The position numbers and the translations under genes are program-made. From positions 1 to 64,000 of the forward strand of contig JANYHT010000003.1 in NCBI GenBank assembly GCA_025358925.1: DNA of 64,000 bases, written 5' to 3'. Below are positions 47,588-57,690 of this stretch, piece by piece; within the stretch, counting starts at the first letter, position 1, and every line of letters starts with the position of its first letter. Source of the DNA: Gemmatimonadaceae bacterium. Its GTDB lineage: Bacteria > Gemmatimonadota > Gemmatimonadetes > Gemmatimonadales > Gemmatimonadaceae. The notes beneath the pieces were generated by a model, which saw only the letters and a list, made by a program, of their open reading frames with translations, made no database searches and was not told the origin of the DNA.

Positions 47588-50035
47588 CTAGTTGAAAAGC
47601 TTGCCGAGCCGGAAGTGGAACTGCCACTTCGGATCCGGGTGCGCGCGAAGAGTAATTGGATCGATCGCCGTGCGGTCGAATCCGTACGCCATATCGAGTC
47701 CGAGTGGCCCGAGCGGCGTGACGGTAGATACCCCAAAGCCCGCCGAACGGAAGAGCCGGGTTGGGTTGATCTGCCTCGCTGACGCCCAGTTATTGCCTGC
47801 GTCAGAAAATACGTTCACATAGAACATCTGGTTGAGACGCATCCCAACCTCCCCCGTCAGCGTAAGAAACGCGTTGCCGAACGACGCTGGATCGGAGCGA
47901 TATTGATCCGTGGTTGAGTTAAAGCCGCGCGGGGTGATGGAAAACTCGGGATAACCCCGCACTGACTCTCCGTACATCACGCCACCGACAGAAAACTGCT
48001 GCTGGAAGAAGAACGGACCGGAGTTGCCAAACAGAGCGCCTGCATGTGCAGTCATACCCATCACAAACTTGAGTGGCTGTGAGCCCGGGTTCGATCCGCC
48101 AAGTTGTGCGATCGGCGCAAAGGCGCTCATCTGACCGGTAACACGCTGAAAGTTTACCGAACCGCCCAACGGACCGCCGCTAAAATCTGCCGTCACTGAG
48201 CGTAACGAGCCAGCGGTAGGAAATGGCAGATCAACGCGCGTGTCATACGTATACTCCAAACCAACGTTCGAGCGTAAACAGTTTCTCGTACAACCTGTGG
48301 CCAAGGTGCCCGACGTGAACGTCGCCGACTCGCCGTTGTACGAGACCGCAACGCTCGACTGCAGCGATCCCGGTACCGGAAGACCCACACGCACCGACGC
48401 GCCCGTTCGAATGTTCTGACCGAGATTGCCGACCACGAATCGCGATTGTGTTCGGTATGCGCTGAGCGCGCCGGAGACCCGTGTTCCCCGCAAGGCAGGA
48501 TCGGTGTAAGTTGCCGTAAAATCGTTATAAAAACGTCCATACTGCCAATTGAGCGAGCCCTTTTTGCATCGACCAAACAAGTTGGGTTGTTCAACGCCAA
48601 TAAAGCCGCCAAAACCAACGCCGCCTTGACCCATTGACGCACCGAAGTTGATGCTACCCGTGCGCTTTTCCTTCACGCGAAACACCAGATCCACGTCGCC
48701 TTGATCATTGACAGGGCGATAATCGGGAAACGGCATTGGCGATTCAAAAAAGTTGAGGTTGCCGATGCTCTGATAACTGCGCACCATCGCTTCTTGATTA
48801 AACACGCCGCCCGGCACGAGATAAATTTGGCGTCGAATGCAATCGTCCGACGTGTAGTCATTTCCCAGAATCTCGATACGATTTACGATTGCCGGGTTCT
48901 TCTCATCAATTTCCCAACGCAAGTTGACCACCGGCAGCGAATCTTTATCTAAACGGCGATCAACGACAGGCGTTATCCGAGCGTACAGGTAGCCGTTGTT
49001 ACGGTAGGCGGCGTTCACCTTCTCGATAGACTCGTCCCATTTCTTTTGGTCGAACACGCCGACCGGCGCCGACGCCTCGCGACTGAGCAATCCCTTCACG
49101 CGCTGCGTGAGCGTTGGATCATTGCCTTCGAACGGATAATACCGATGCAACTCGTCGGTCGGAAACCGACGATTGCCTGCAATCTCAAATGTGCCGACGC
49201 GATAGCGAGGTCCTTCTTCCACACCGATCTGTACAAGCCCTTTTCCGCGCTCTCGATCGACGATCAGCGTGTCCTTCGCGATTCGCATATCCACGTACCC
49301 GAGACGCGAGTACAACGCCGGAATTCGTTCGCCCAAATCCCCGACATATTTATCGTCGTCAAACTCACCCTTGCGAAAGAACCAGAATCCTTCGGGTTTC
49401 GTTTTCATCGCACCGACGATGGTCGCTTCTTTTACACCCTTATTGCCGATCACGTCGATGCCTGCAATGGCCAATCGACGTCCTTCCTCAATGCGATAGG
49501 TCAACCCGATGCGACCGTCCGACATCGGCGTTGAATCGATTCTCACGGTCGCCAGATAGTAGCCCGCGCTCTCGTAGACCGAATCAATCTTCGCACGCGC
49601 GCGCGCCTCCTGCATCGGATCGATTGGTCGACCAATCAGCAAATCGATTTTATCGCGCACGGAGCGTTCAGAAACCGCCTTCGGCCCAACCACCTTGATA
49701 TCACCCAGCAGCGCTCGCTCGCGAACAACGTATGCCGCAATGGTTTTACCCTTAACGGCGTCGAGATCGCACCGCAATTGCACGTCATCGAATTCGTTCA
49801 TCGCGTACAACGCTTTCAGCGCACGCTGGACCACGGGGAATGGCATCGGACTGCCCGCGAGCAATCCACCGTCCGCACGAATTTTCTCCTGCGAAATACG
49901 CACATTTCCGCGGACCGCAACGGAATCCGGATTCGCGCACTTTCCCGCGTCATCCTGAGCCCAAGCAACGGGCGTGGCAAACACGGTCACGACGAGCGCT
50001 CGGAGCGCGGCTTTCAGGAAAACGCTGTTCTGCAT
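47588..50035 (-). CDS. bamA: Outer-membrane protein assembly factor BamA
   Basis: An 815-residue Omp85 protein that inserts beta-barrels into the outer membrane. A signal peptide ends near VAWAQDD. Several POTRA domains follow (IRADGGLLAGSPMPF..., RLAIAGIDVIGNKGVKEATIVG, FEIAGNRRFPTDELHRYYPF, RIEILGNDYTSDDCIRRQIYL). The C-terminal barrel (from about residue 465) includes the L6 VRGY motif (ESVRGYPEF) and ends in an aromatic-rich strand (KWQFHFRLGKLFN). It heads the ompH-lpxD-lpxC/fabZ-lpxA cluster, the classic envelope order. A terminator-like hairpin lies just upstream. Confidence 0.97.
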   Translation of the reverse strand: MQNSVFLKAALRALVVTVFATPVAWAQDDAGKCANPDSVAVRGNVRISQEKIRADGGLLAGSPMPFPVVQRALKALYAMNEFDDVQLRCDLDAVKGKTIAAYVVRERALLGDIKVVGPKAVSERSVRDKIDLLIGRPIDPMQEARARAKIDSVYESAGYYLATVRIDSTPMSDGRIGLTYRIEEGRRLAIAGIDVIGNKGVKEATIVGAMKTKPEGFWFFRKGEFDDDKYVGDLGERIPALYSRLGYVDMRIAKDTLIVDRERGKGLVQIGVEEGPRYRVGTFEIAGNRRFPTDELHRYYPFEGNDPTLTQRVKGLLSREASAPVGVFDQKKWDESIEKVNAAYRNNGYLYARITPVVDRRLDKDSLPVVNLRWEIDEKNPAIVNRIEILGNDYTSDDCIRRQIYLVPGGVFNQEAMVRSYQSIGNLNFFESPMPFPDYRPVNDQGDVDLVFRVKEKRTGSINFGASMGQGGVGFGGFIGVEQPNLFGRCKKGSLNWQYGRFYNDFTATYTDPALRGTRVSGALSAYRTQSRFVVGNLGQNIRTGASVRVGLPVPGSLQSSVAVSYNGESATFTSGTLATGCTRNCLRSNVGLEYTYDTRVDLPFPTAGSLRSVTADFSGGPLGGSVNFQRVTGQMSAFAPIAQLGGSNPGSQPLKFVMGMTAHAGALFGNSGPFFFQQQFSVGGVMYGESVRGYPEFSITPRGFNSTTDQYRSDPASFGNAFLTLTGEVGMRLNQMFYVNVFSDAGNNWASARQINPTRLFRSAGFGVSTVTPLGPLGLDMAYGFDRTAIDPITLRAHPDPKWQFHFRLGKLFN

Positions 50036-50051
50036 AACCCGGGAATATACA

Positions 50052-50092
50052 TCGAAAAGACAAGCGGCCGGACCCGGCTGGGCTCGGCCGCT
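50052..50092 (-). terminator. Intrinsic terminator after clpC
   Basis: AGCGGCCG (50063-50070) and CGGCCGCT (50085-50092) form an 8-bp GC stem with an inner CCC/GGG extension. On the - strand it is followed by TGTCTTTTCG. It begins about 16 bp after the clpC stop and ends only 27 bp before the bamA start codon. Confidence 0.7.
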
Positions 50093-50107
50093 GGCGGACT
50101 ACTGCCG

Positions 50108-52612
50108 TTACGCCTGCGGTGTCGGAGACAAGACACGAAATTCAAGCTTTTCTTTTTCGGTCGACGAGACGTCGACTTCAATTTCATCGCCTTTCGAGAA
50201 CTCCGCGGTCAGGATTTTCTCCGACAGCGGGTCTTCGATGTATCGCTGGATCGCCCGCTTGAGCGGGCGAGCGCCATAATGCTCGTCGTATCCGTGGTTT
50301 ACCAAAAATTCCACGGCCGGTTCCGTTAACTTGATCACCAACTCCTCCTCGGCCAAGCGCTTCTGCACTTCCGCAAAGAGAATGGACACAATACTCGTAA
50401 TGTGCTCCTTCCCAAGCGGATGGAAGACAATCACGTCATCGAGGCGGTTGAGGAATTCGGGATTGAACACTCGTCCCATCTCCTCTTTCACCTTCTCAGA
50501 GATCCGCTCGAAATCACCGCGCGCATCACTGCCACCAAAACCCAACGACTTGGTTTTGGTGATGTCTTTCGCTCCCACGTTCGACGTCATAATCACGACG
50601 GTGTTCTTGAAATCGATCACGCGACCGTAGTTGTCCGTCAGGTGACCCTCATCCAAGACTTGCAGGAGGATGTTGAACACATCCGGATGCGCCTTTTCGA
50701 TTTCATCGAGTAGCACAACGCTGTACGGCTTCCGACGAATGGCCTTCGTCAGCGTGCCCGAGTCTTCGTAGCCAACGTATCCCGGAGGAGCACCGATGAG
50801 ACGCGACACGGAAAACTTTTCCATGTACTCGCTCATGTCGACACGGATCAGCGCCGACGCATCAGCAAACAGAAATTTGGCGAGCGAACGCGCCAATTCC
50901 GTTTTGCCAACTCCCGTTGGTCCGGAAAAGATAAAGGAACCGATCGGACGTCGCGGATCTTTCAAGCCGGCGCGACTACGACGAATCGACCTCGAAAGTG
51001 CCTTGATCGCCTCGTCCTGCCCGACCACGGATAAATGCAGTTCCTCTTCCATCCGCAGGAGACGAGCGGTCTCCGCTTCCTGCAATCGCGTGACTGGGAT
51101 ACCCGTCCACCGGCTGACGATAAACGCGATCTCTTCTTCACCCAACGTCGGGCGATGCGATTGCCGATGTGCTTCCCACTCTTCCTGCTTGCGACGAATC
51201 TCCGCCTGCAGCTCGCGCTCATTGTCACGCAACGACGCCGCACGTTCAAAATTCTGATCGCGGACCGCCGCTTCCTTCTCGGCGTTTAGCGCCTCTAACT
51301 GTTCTTTGAGCGCGGCAACCGCCGGCGGAGGCGCCTGCGCGGCGAGGCGCGCGCGCGCGCCCGCTTCATCGATCACATCGATGGCTTTATCCGGCAAGAA
51401 ACGATCAGTGATGTAGCGCTCGGACAACTTCGCCGCGGCAATCAACGTTTCGTCAGGAATGTTCACCCGGTGATGATCCTCGTACTTCTTTCGCAGACCT
51501 TGCAAAATTTGCACGGTCTCGTCGATTGACGGCGGATCGACCACCACCGTTTGAAAGCGACGCTCGAGGGCGCCGTCCTTCTCGATGTACTTTCGATATT
51601 CGTTCAGCGTGGACGCGCCAACGCACTGCAGTTCTCCACGCGCAAGCGCCGGCTTCAACATATTGCTCGCGTCGATCGCACCCTCGGCAGCACCCGCACC
51701 AACGAGTGTATGTAGCTCGTCAATGAACAGAATGACCTGCTTGTTTTGCGCGATTTCGTTCATGACCGCTTTCAATCGCTCTTCGAACTGGCCGCGATAC
51801 TTCGTACCCGCGATGACCGCAGCCATGTCGAGCGACAAGACACGATTGTCTCGCAGCGACTCTGGGCACTCACCATTAGCGATCAGTTGCGCGAGTCCTT
51901 CGACGATGGCGGTCTTACCGACACCTGGTTCACCGATCAACACGGGATTGTTTTTCTTCCGACGCGTGAGCACTTCCATCACCCGCTCAATCTCTTTCGC
52001 ACGACCAATCGTTGGGTCGAGCTGCCCCTCGGCAGCGAGTTGCGTGAGATCGCGACAGAAGTGATCGAGTGCCGGCGTCTTGGATTTCTTGTCGCCCTTC
52101 GCTGGCGCTGCAGCGGGCGGGACAACGCCGGACTTTTCCGGTTGAGGCGATTGTCCGGGCTGCGGCACGTCAGTACCGAGCAGGCGCAACGTTTCAGAGC
52201 GCGCCGCATCGAGATTCACGCCAGCGTCCGTGAGAACCTGCGCCGCGATACCCTTCTCTTCGCGCAATAATCCGAGCAACAAATGCTCAGTGCCGACGTA
52301 GCTGTGATTAAGATCGCGCGCTTCAGCCATGGCGAGTTCCAGGACCTTCTTGGCGCGCGACGTATACGGCAAGTCCGGGCCAGTAGCTTGCGCCGCTTTT
52401 CCCTTTTTGACCGTCTCCTCGATTTTTTGCGTGACGTCGTCGAGATCGACATTGAGGTTTTGCAACACAGCGGCTGCAACGCCCTCGCCCTCGCGAATCA
52501 GCCCGAGCAAAATATGCTCAGTGCCGACGTATTCGTGATGGAGGCGTGCCGCCTCTTCACGAGCCATCGCAAGAACTTTCCGCACCCGCTCGGTGAAGTT
52601 GTAACCGTTCAT
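50108..52612 (-). CDS. clpC: ClpC-type AAA+ unfoldase
   Basis: An 834-residue Hsp100 ATPase that unfolds proteins for ClpP. Two N-terminal Clp repeats each contain GTEH (residues about 30 and 105); in Bacillus ClpC these Glu residues bind phosphoarginine. D1 has Walker [14 protein letters not shown]. The M-domain is a single short coiled coil with a UVR-like [13 protein letters not shown], marking ClpC rather than ClpB or ClpA. D2 has [17 protein letters not shown] and ends with a conserved [11 protein letters not shown]. The RBS is GAGGGG 4 nt before the ATG. It is downstream of mcsA-mcsB. Confidence 0.96.
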   Translation of the reverse strand: MNGYNFTERVRKVLAMAREEAARLHHEYVGTEHILLGLIREGEGVAAAVLQNLNVDLDDVTQKIEETVKKGKAAQATGPDLPYTSRAKKVLELAMAEARDLNHSYVGTEHLLLGLLREEKGIAAQVLTDAGVNLDAARSETLRLLGTDVPQPGQSPQPEKSGVVPPAAAPAKGDKKSKTPALDHFCRDLTQLAAEGQLDPTIGRAKEIERVMEVLTRRKKNNPVLIGEPGVGKTAIVEGLAQLIANGECPESLRDNRVLSLDMAAVIAGTKYRGQFEERLKAVMNEIAQNKQVILFIDELHTLVGAGAAEGAIDASNMLKPALARGELQCVGASTLNEYRKYIEKDGALERRFQTVVVDPPSIDETVQILQGLRKKYEDHHRVNIPDETLIAAAKLSERYITDRFLPDKAIDVIDEAGARARLAAQAPPPAVAALKEQLEALNAEKEAAVRDQNFERAASLRDNERELQAEIRRKQEEWEAHRQSHRPTLGEEEIAFIVSRWTGIPVTRLQEAETARLLRMEEELHLSVVGQDEAIKALSRSIRRSRAGLKDPRRPIGSFIFSGPTGVGKTELARSLAKFLFADASALIRVDMSEYMEKFSVSRLIGAPPGYVGYEDSGTLTKAIRRKPYSVVLLDEIEKAHPDVFNILLQVLDEGHLTDNYGRVIDFKNTVVIMTSNVGAKDITKTKSLGFGGSDARGDFERISEKVKEEMGRVFNPEFLNRLDDVIVFHPLGKEHITSIVSILFAEVQKRLAEEELVIKLTEPAVEFLVNHGYDEHYGARPLKRAIQRYIEDPLSEKILTAEFSKGDEIEVDVSSTEKEKLEFRVLSPTPQA

Positions 52613-52640
52613 CGTCCCCTCAGGATCGGGTGGAAGCGGA

Positions 52641-53741
52641 TCATTCGAATCCGCCTCCTTCGCTCACTAGCGCCTGACGCACGTACCTCGCGCGTGCCAG
52701 GTTTGCCTCAGTATCCGTTAACTCACGCCCCTCAAGATGAGCAAGGTGTGCGGACTGGGCAAAAATCAGGAGCTTGTTGAGTGTGTATACACTGAGCCGA
52801 GTGATCAGTTTCAGACCGACCGCCAACCGAACACCGCTCAGATAATTCATCGCCTCGTCGAACGTCAAGCTGCGCGCGTAGCGCAACGTACCGTATGCGC
52901 GCCACAACTTGTCTTCGATAATATAGCCAGCATCTCGCACCAAGACACGGCGCGCCTCCTCTTCACGTTCGATCACATGACGCACGACGCGCACAAGTAA
53001 ATCCTGCAACTCATCTTCCGATCGACCCAACGTCGTTTGGTTCGACAGCTGAAAGAAGTTGCCCACTACTTCGCTCCCTTCGCCATACAATCCGCGATAC
53101 GTCAATCCCATCTGCTGCAAACCGGCCAATACCTTCCCGATTTCCTTCGTCAGCACCAAGCCCGGCAAGTGAATGAGCACCGACGCACGCAAGCCGGTTC
53201 CCGTATTCGTGGGACAAGCCGTAAGAAATCCGAATTCGCGATGAAAGGCGAACGGTACCTGCGCACCCAATTCGCGATCCAGACGTTGAACGGTCTCGAA
53301 TGCTTGGGGTACGGCGAATCCCGACCGCAGCGCCTGCAAGCGTAGATGATCTTCCTCGTTGACCAATAAGCCAACGTTCTCACCCAAAAACACCGCCGCG
53401 CCCGAGCGCAACGGGTGTTGCTGATCGAGACCTGCCAACTCCTTGCTGACCAAATGTCGCTCGTGCAAGAGCTGTCGATCTTGCACCACCAGTTCCTCAA
53501 GCCGAAGCAAAAGACTCCCGCGGAGTGACGGCACCGCACCGAGCGCATCGCGGACCTGTGCAAGCATGCGCAATCGCTCCCCGTCGCGCGCGCGTCCGGT
53601 AAACGCGTAGCCGGTGACGTTACGTGCCAATCGCATCCGCGTGGAGATCACAATGTCGGCGTGCGACCCTGAGGCGTCCAACCAGCGCACGCCGCCATCG
53701 GGGAGCAATGACAAATCGAGCGCCTGTTTGGCCCCGCTCAT
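52641..53741 (-). CDS. mcsB: Protein-arginine kinase McsB
   Basis: A 366-residue phosphagen-kinase-like enzyme that phosphorylates protein arginines, marking them for ClpC-ClpP. Conserved blocks are [30 protein letters not shown], the [23 protein letters not shown] segment of the active site, and [21 protein letters not shown]. The C-terminal position of the allosteric RDxxRA motif appears to read ANLARA here (about residues 346-351), by eye. It overlaps mcsA by 4 bp and precedes clpC by 28 bp. Confidence 0.94.
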   Translation of the reverse strand: MSGAKQALDLSLLPDGGVRWLDASGSHADIVISTRMRLARNVTGYAFTGRARDGERLRMLAQVRDALGAVPSLRGSLLLRLEELVVQDRQLLHERHLVSKELAGLDQQHPLRSGAAVFLGENVGLLVNEEDHLRLQALRSGFAVPQAFETVQRLDRELGAQVPFAFHREFGFLTACPTNTGTGLRASVLIHLPGLVLTKEIGKVLAGLQQMGLTYRGLYGEGSEVVGNFFQLSNQTTLGRSEDELQDLLVRVVRHVIEREEEARRVLVRDAGYIIEDKLWRAYGTLRYARSLTFDEAMNYLSGVRLAVGLKLITRLSVYTLNKLLIFAQSAHLAHLEGRELTDTEANLARARYVRQALVSEGGGFE

Positions 53742-54223
53742 TCGATCACCCGAATGCGGTCGCGCAACTCCGCCGCCAATTCGAACTGCTCAGACTGCAC
53801 TGCGCGAAGCAATCGATCGTGCAAATCGTAAAGTGTGTCTGGTTTCTCGACCATATGGGTGACCGGTGGCTCATACTTGATGCCGACGTGCTTGGAACTG
53901 CCATGCAGTCGGCGCAGCAGCTCGCGGAGACTGCGTTCCATAGCGTCGTAGCAGTGCGGGCATCCAAGGCGTCCGGTGGCGCGAAAATCGCGGGAAGTTG
54001 AGCCGCAAAACGTACACGACGGTGCGTCCTCCGCCGTGGCCGAAGCCTGACTCTGCACTGCCTGCAAAATATCGCCCAGCGGATGTTGCGGCATCGCCAA
54101 CGTGGTTTCGACTCCCTTGGCCGCTGCGCACTTTTCGCAGAGGTGCAGCTGAGTCACCGCGTTTTCCACGATACGCGTGAGATGCACCACAGCATCGCGT
54201 TCTTTGCAGTTGTCGCAGAGCAT
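53738..54223 (-). CDS. mcsA: McsA-type zinc-finger/UVR activator of McsB
   Basis: A 161-residue protein with paired CxxC zinc fingers (CDNC...CEKC at the N-terminus; CTFC...CPHC in the middle) and a C-terminal UVR motif ([18 protein letters not shown]). This is the architecture of McsA, the zinc-dependent activator of McsB. Its adjacency to mcsB (4-bp overlap) and clpC confirms the call. In Firmicutes the repressor gene ctsR precedes it; here the upstream gene is lolD, 25 bp away. Confidence 0.93.
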   Translation of the reverse strand: MLCDNCKERDAVVHLTRIVENAVTQLHLCEKCAAAKGVETTLAMPQHPLGDILQAVQSQASATAEDAPSCTFCGSTSRDFRATGRLGCPHCYDAMERSLRELLRRLHGSSKHVGIKYEPPVTHMVEKPDTLYDLHDRLLRAVQSEQFELAAELRDRIRVIE

Positions 54224-54248
54224 CAGGCCTCCGTCCGTGGTCCGCCCA

Positions 54249-54953
54249 TCATGTTAACCGCCCCCCTTCCAATAACAGCTCCCGATCCGCACGCGACGCC
54301 AATGACTGATTGTGCGTCACAACAACGAGTCCCAGCGCGAGATCACGGGCCAGTTCAACAAACAAGTCGTGCAGCCGCTCGGCGTTATGCAAATCCAGAT
54401 TGCCACTCGGTTCGTCGGCCAGCAATAGCGCCGGCTCCGTCGCTAGCGCGCGAGCCACCGCAGTCCGCTGTTGCTCGCCGCCAGATAACGCCGCCGGCCG
54501 GTGGTGCAACCGCGAGGAGAGCCCAACACGTTCCAACAATATCTCCGCGCGCCGACGCGCGCTGGCATCGTCGACACCCGCGATCCGCAACGGCATCATC
54601 ACGTTCTCCACTGCTGAAAATTCGCGCAACAAATGATGAAATTGAAACACAAAGCCAACCGAACGGTTCCGAAGCGTCGCAAGTGCTTCGTCGCCGAGGC
54701 TCGCAATTGGCTGTCCTGCTAAGCTAATGGTTCCGGCCGACGGACGTTCCAACGCGCCCAGCAGATGAAGCAACGTGCTCTTTCCAGAACCGCTCGCACC
54801 GACGATCGCTACCATCTCACCGCGATGCACGGTGAGGGACACGTTGTCGAGCACGCGAATGGTCGCACCGTCCACGCCACGAAAATCCTTTACGAGTCCG
54901 TGCGCTTCTACCACCACGCGTCGTTCGGAGGTATTTGAGGGCTCATCAATCAT
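54249..54953 (-). CDS. lolD: Lipoprotein-releasing ABC transporter ATPase LolD
   Basis: A 234-residue MacB/LolD-type ABC ATPase. Walker A is GASGSGKSTLLHLLGAL, then the FQFHHLLREFSAVENVMMPL Q-loop region, signature LSGGEQQRTAVARAL, and Walker B LLLADEPSGNLD. It powers release of lipoproteins from the inner membrane toward LolA. The start at 54953 overlaps the permease stop by 8 bp; the ORF-track extension lies in the permease gene. Confidence 0.92.
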   Translation of the reverse strand: MIDEPSNTSERRVVVEAHGLVKDFRGVDGATIRVLDNVSLTVHRGEMVAIVGASGSGKSTLLHLLGALERPSAGTISLAGQPIASLGDEALATLRNRSVGFVFQFHHLLREFSAVENVMMPLRIAGVDDASARRRAEILLERVGLSSRLHHRPAALSGGEQQRTAVARALATEPALLLADEPSGNLDLHNAERLHDLFVELARDLALGLVVVTHNQSLASRADRELLLEGGRLT

Positions 54954-56196
54954 GTCGAATGGCGTCGACGGGGTACATGCTCGCCGCTTGCGATGCAGGG
55001 TAGAGCGTGGCAAGCGTAGCGACCACGAGGCTGGCCAGTACGATCGCAATTACATCCGTCGCTTGTGTTGCCACCGGTAGATGATCGATGAAATAAATCG
55101 ACGGATCGAGCGCGATGAGCTTGTAGCGGTCGAGGAGGGTCGTCACTACAAGTCCGAGCGCAAGTCCCGCTGCCGTTCCCACGCCGCCAACCACAATTCC
55201 TTGAAGCAGAAAAATTCGGCGTATCGATCGTGCGGGCATGCCCATCGCGCGCAGAATCCCAATCTCGCGTGTCTTGTCGGCGACGACCATGGTCAGCGTA
55301 CCAACAATGTTGAACGCGGCGACAACAACGATGAGCAGTAGAATGACACCCATTCCCAGCTTCTCAAGCTTTAGCGCGGAAAACAACGTGCGATTCTGTT
55401 CTTGCCAATCCATCGCGCGAACGGGTGCAGAGAGCGATGCGCGTAACGAGTCGGCAACCATCGGCGCTTTCCAGCGATCTCGCGTGCGGGCCTCAATGCC
55501 CGTGACGTCGTCATCGATTCCCGCGAATCGCTGCGCGATTTTCAAATCGAGGTACAGGTAACTGTTGTCATATTCATACATGCCACTCTCGAACAAGCCA
55601 GACACCACCACGCTATCAAAACGCGGAATCACCGTTCCAGTGGCTTGGTTAACAACGAGGCCAGCCTCTCCGATCAAGACGAGTGTATCGCCTGGAAATG
55701 CATTTAACTTCGCAGCAAGCGACTTGCCGAGTACCGCACCTGGTAGCGACACGCCTTCGCGCACGAATTTGAAATCACCAAGGATCGCGTGTTGGCGAAT
55801 TGTGGTGACCTCCTCACTGCCCTCTCGCTGCGCTTCAATGCCCCAGACGAGCACGCCGGTGCGATACCCAGAGGCATTGCGCACGAGTCCCTCCGTTTTT
55901 ACAAATGGCGCGGCAGCATCAATGCCCGGCGAAGCACGGATCTTGGCGCGCAGCTCTCTCCAACCCGCCAAGCGCATGCCATCGCCGTACGGGAGAATTT
56001 GCACATCTGGACTACCGATCAAAATCTTGTCGCGCAAATCACGTTGTAATCCGTTCATCACACCCATAACAACAATCAGCGCGCTGACGCCGATGAGCAC
56101 ACCGCCAATGGCGATGACGCTAATGAGCGACAACAGGCGAGAGCCACGACGACTGCGCAGATAGCGCCACGCGATTGACATTTCGAGACGTATCAC
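54946..56196 (-). CDS. Lipoprotein-releasing ABC transporter permease (LolC/LolE family)
   Basis: A 416-residue permease with the LolC/E/MacB topology: one N-terminal helix (LLSLISVIAIGGVLIGVSALIVV), a large periplasmic domain (about residues 50-265), and three C-terminal helices. The N-terminal MIRLEMSIAWRYLRSRRGSRLLSL start and the LRAMGMPARSIRRIFLLQGIVVGG segment are typical. Only one permease gene is next to lolD, so the transporter is probably a homodimer (LolF-like) rather than a LolC-LolE pair. It lies 6 bp downstream of lysS. Confidence 0.92.
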   Translation of the reverse strand: MIRLEMSIAWRYLRSRRGSRLLSLISVIAIGGVLIGVSALIVVMGVMNGLQRDLRDKILIGSPDVQILPYGDGMRLAGWRELRAKIRASPGIDAAAPFVKTEGLVRNASGYRTGVLVWGIEAQREGSEEVTTIRQHAILGDFKFVREGVSLPGAVLGKSLAAKLNAFPGDTLVLIGEAGLVVNQATGTVIPRFDSVVVSGLFESGMYEYDNSYLYLDLKIAQRFAGIDDDVTGIEARTRDRWKAPMVADSLRASLSAPVRAMDWQEQNRTLFSALKLEKLGMGVILLLIVVVAAFNIVGTLTMVVADKTREIGILRAMGMPARSIRRIFLLQGIVVGGVGTAAGLALGLVVTTLLDRYKLIALDPSIYFIDHLPVATQATDVIAIVLASLVVATLATLYPASQAASMYPVDAIRHD

Positions 56197-56202
56197 GACG
56201 CG

Positions 56203-57690
56203 CTACTCTGGCCGCATGGTGGGAAACAGAATGACGTCGCGAATGTTAGCGGTATCGGTCAGGTACATAAACAAACGATCAATGCCGATGCCAACGCCTC
56301 CCGTCGGAGGCATCCCGTACTCCATCGCGCGCAAGTAATCCTCGTCAACACCAGACGCTTCGTCATCGCCCGCATCGCGAAGTTTCGCTTGCGCTTCAAA
56401 GCGCTCCCGTTGGTCAATTGGATCGTTCAGTTCAGAAAACGCGTTCGCCAGCTCCTTGCCGCGCGCGAATAACTCAAAGCGTTCGGTGAGCCCAGGCTTT
56501 CCACGTTTCGGCTTTGCCAATGGTGACAGTTCGATCGGATAGTCAACAACAAATGTCGGTGAATCGATCGTCGATTCAACGAGTGCTTGAAACATCTCAT
56601 CGAGTACCTTCGGACGACTCAGCGTCGCGACCTTCGGTACACCAATGCGTTCCGCCACACCGCGTAACGTGGCATCATCGACCGTTATGACCTCGATGCC
56701 CGCCGCCGATGACAACGACGTGGCCCACTCAATCCGCGGAAAAGGCGTGACCAGCAGTGGGACCTTTTCACCAATGACCGGCACTGCACGTACCGCATCG
56801 GCTGCGGCAATCATAAGTGATTCGACACGCGTCATCATCACCTCATAGTCGGCGAAGGCCTCGTAAAACTCGAGCATCGTGAACTCCGGATTGTGCGTCC
56901 GATCGATGCCCTCATTGCGAAAGTCGTGGCCAATTTCGTACACGCGTTCAAACCCACCGACAATAAGCCGCTTAAGATACAGCTCGTCGGCAATGCGCAA
57001 ATACAACGGCATGTCGAGCGCGTTGTGATGTGTGACGAACGGGCGCGCGGCGGCGCCTCCGTACAAAGGCTGCAACACCGGCGTTTCCACTTCGAGATAG
57101 CCGAGTGCATCCAGATGCGCGCGAATGCTTCGCGTCAGCATGGATCGCGCGCGAAACACCGCGCGTACTTCCGGGTGCACCGCGAGGTCGGCGTAGCGCT
57201 GGCGTGCCCGCTGCTCCGTATCCGAGAACGCAGAGTAGCGAACTAGCGCACCGTCAACAATCGCCTCCTTGCCGAACGGCAAAGGGCGCAACGATTTGGA
57301 CAACAGCGTAACAGCCACGGCACGCACGGTAGGCTCGCCAGTGCGCGTGCGCATCATCGCACCGCGAACACCAATCCAGTCACCGAGATCATACTCCGCC
57401 AGCAACGCCCACGCCACTTCGCCAATCTCATCACGACGAAAGTACAACTGCACTCGCCCATCCATGTCTGCGAGATGGGCAAACGCCGTTTTCCCCTGAC
57501 TGCGCCACGACGTCAGCCGACCTGCCACGGACACAGACGGACCTTCGTCCGCGTCGCCAATCACCGCAATGGCCTGCAGTGATGAATGCGTTCGATCATA
57601 CGCATACGCAAAGGGTTCTTCGCCGCTCGCGCGCAGACGATCCAGCTTGTCGCGTCGCGCCTGCATCAAAAAATTAAGATCGTCACTCAC
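56203..57690 (-). CDS. lysS: Lysyl-tRNA synthetase (class II)
   Basis: A 495-residue class II lysyl-tRNA synthetase. An N-terminal OB-fold anticodon-binding domain ([32 protein letters not shown]) precedes the catalytic core. Motif 2 is [22 protein letters not shown] and motif 3 lies in [15 protein letters not shown] near the C-terminus. Length is close to E. coli LysS (505). It overlaps prfB by 4 bp; the prfB-lysS order is conserved with E. coli. Confidence 0.97.
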   Translation of the reverse strand: MSDDLNFLMQARRDKLDRLRASGEEPFAYAYDRTHSSLQAIAVIGDADEGPSVSVAGRLTSWRSQGKTAFAHLADMDGRVQLYFRRDEIGEVAWALLAEYDLGDWIGVRGAMMRTRTGEPTVRAVAVTLLSKSLRPLPFGKEAIVDGALVRYSAFSDTEQRARQRYADLAVHPEVRAVFRARSMLTRSIRAHLDALGYLEVETPVLQPLYGGAAARPFVTHHNALDMPLYLRIADELYLKRLIVGGFERVYEIGHDFRNEGIDRTHNPEFTMLEFYEAFADYEVMMTRVESLMIAAADAVRAVPVIGEKVPLLVTPFPRIEWATSLSSAAGIEVITVDDATLRGVAERIGVPKVATLSRPKVLDEMFQALVESTIDSPTFVVDYPIELSPLAKPKRGKPGLTERFELFARGKELANAFSELNDPIDQRERFEAQAKLRDAGDDEASGVDEDYLRAMEYGMPPTGGVGIGIDRLFMYLTDTANIRDVILFPTMRPE

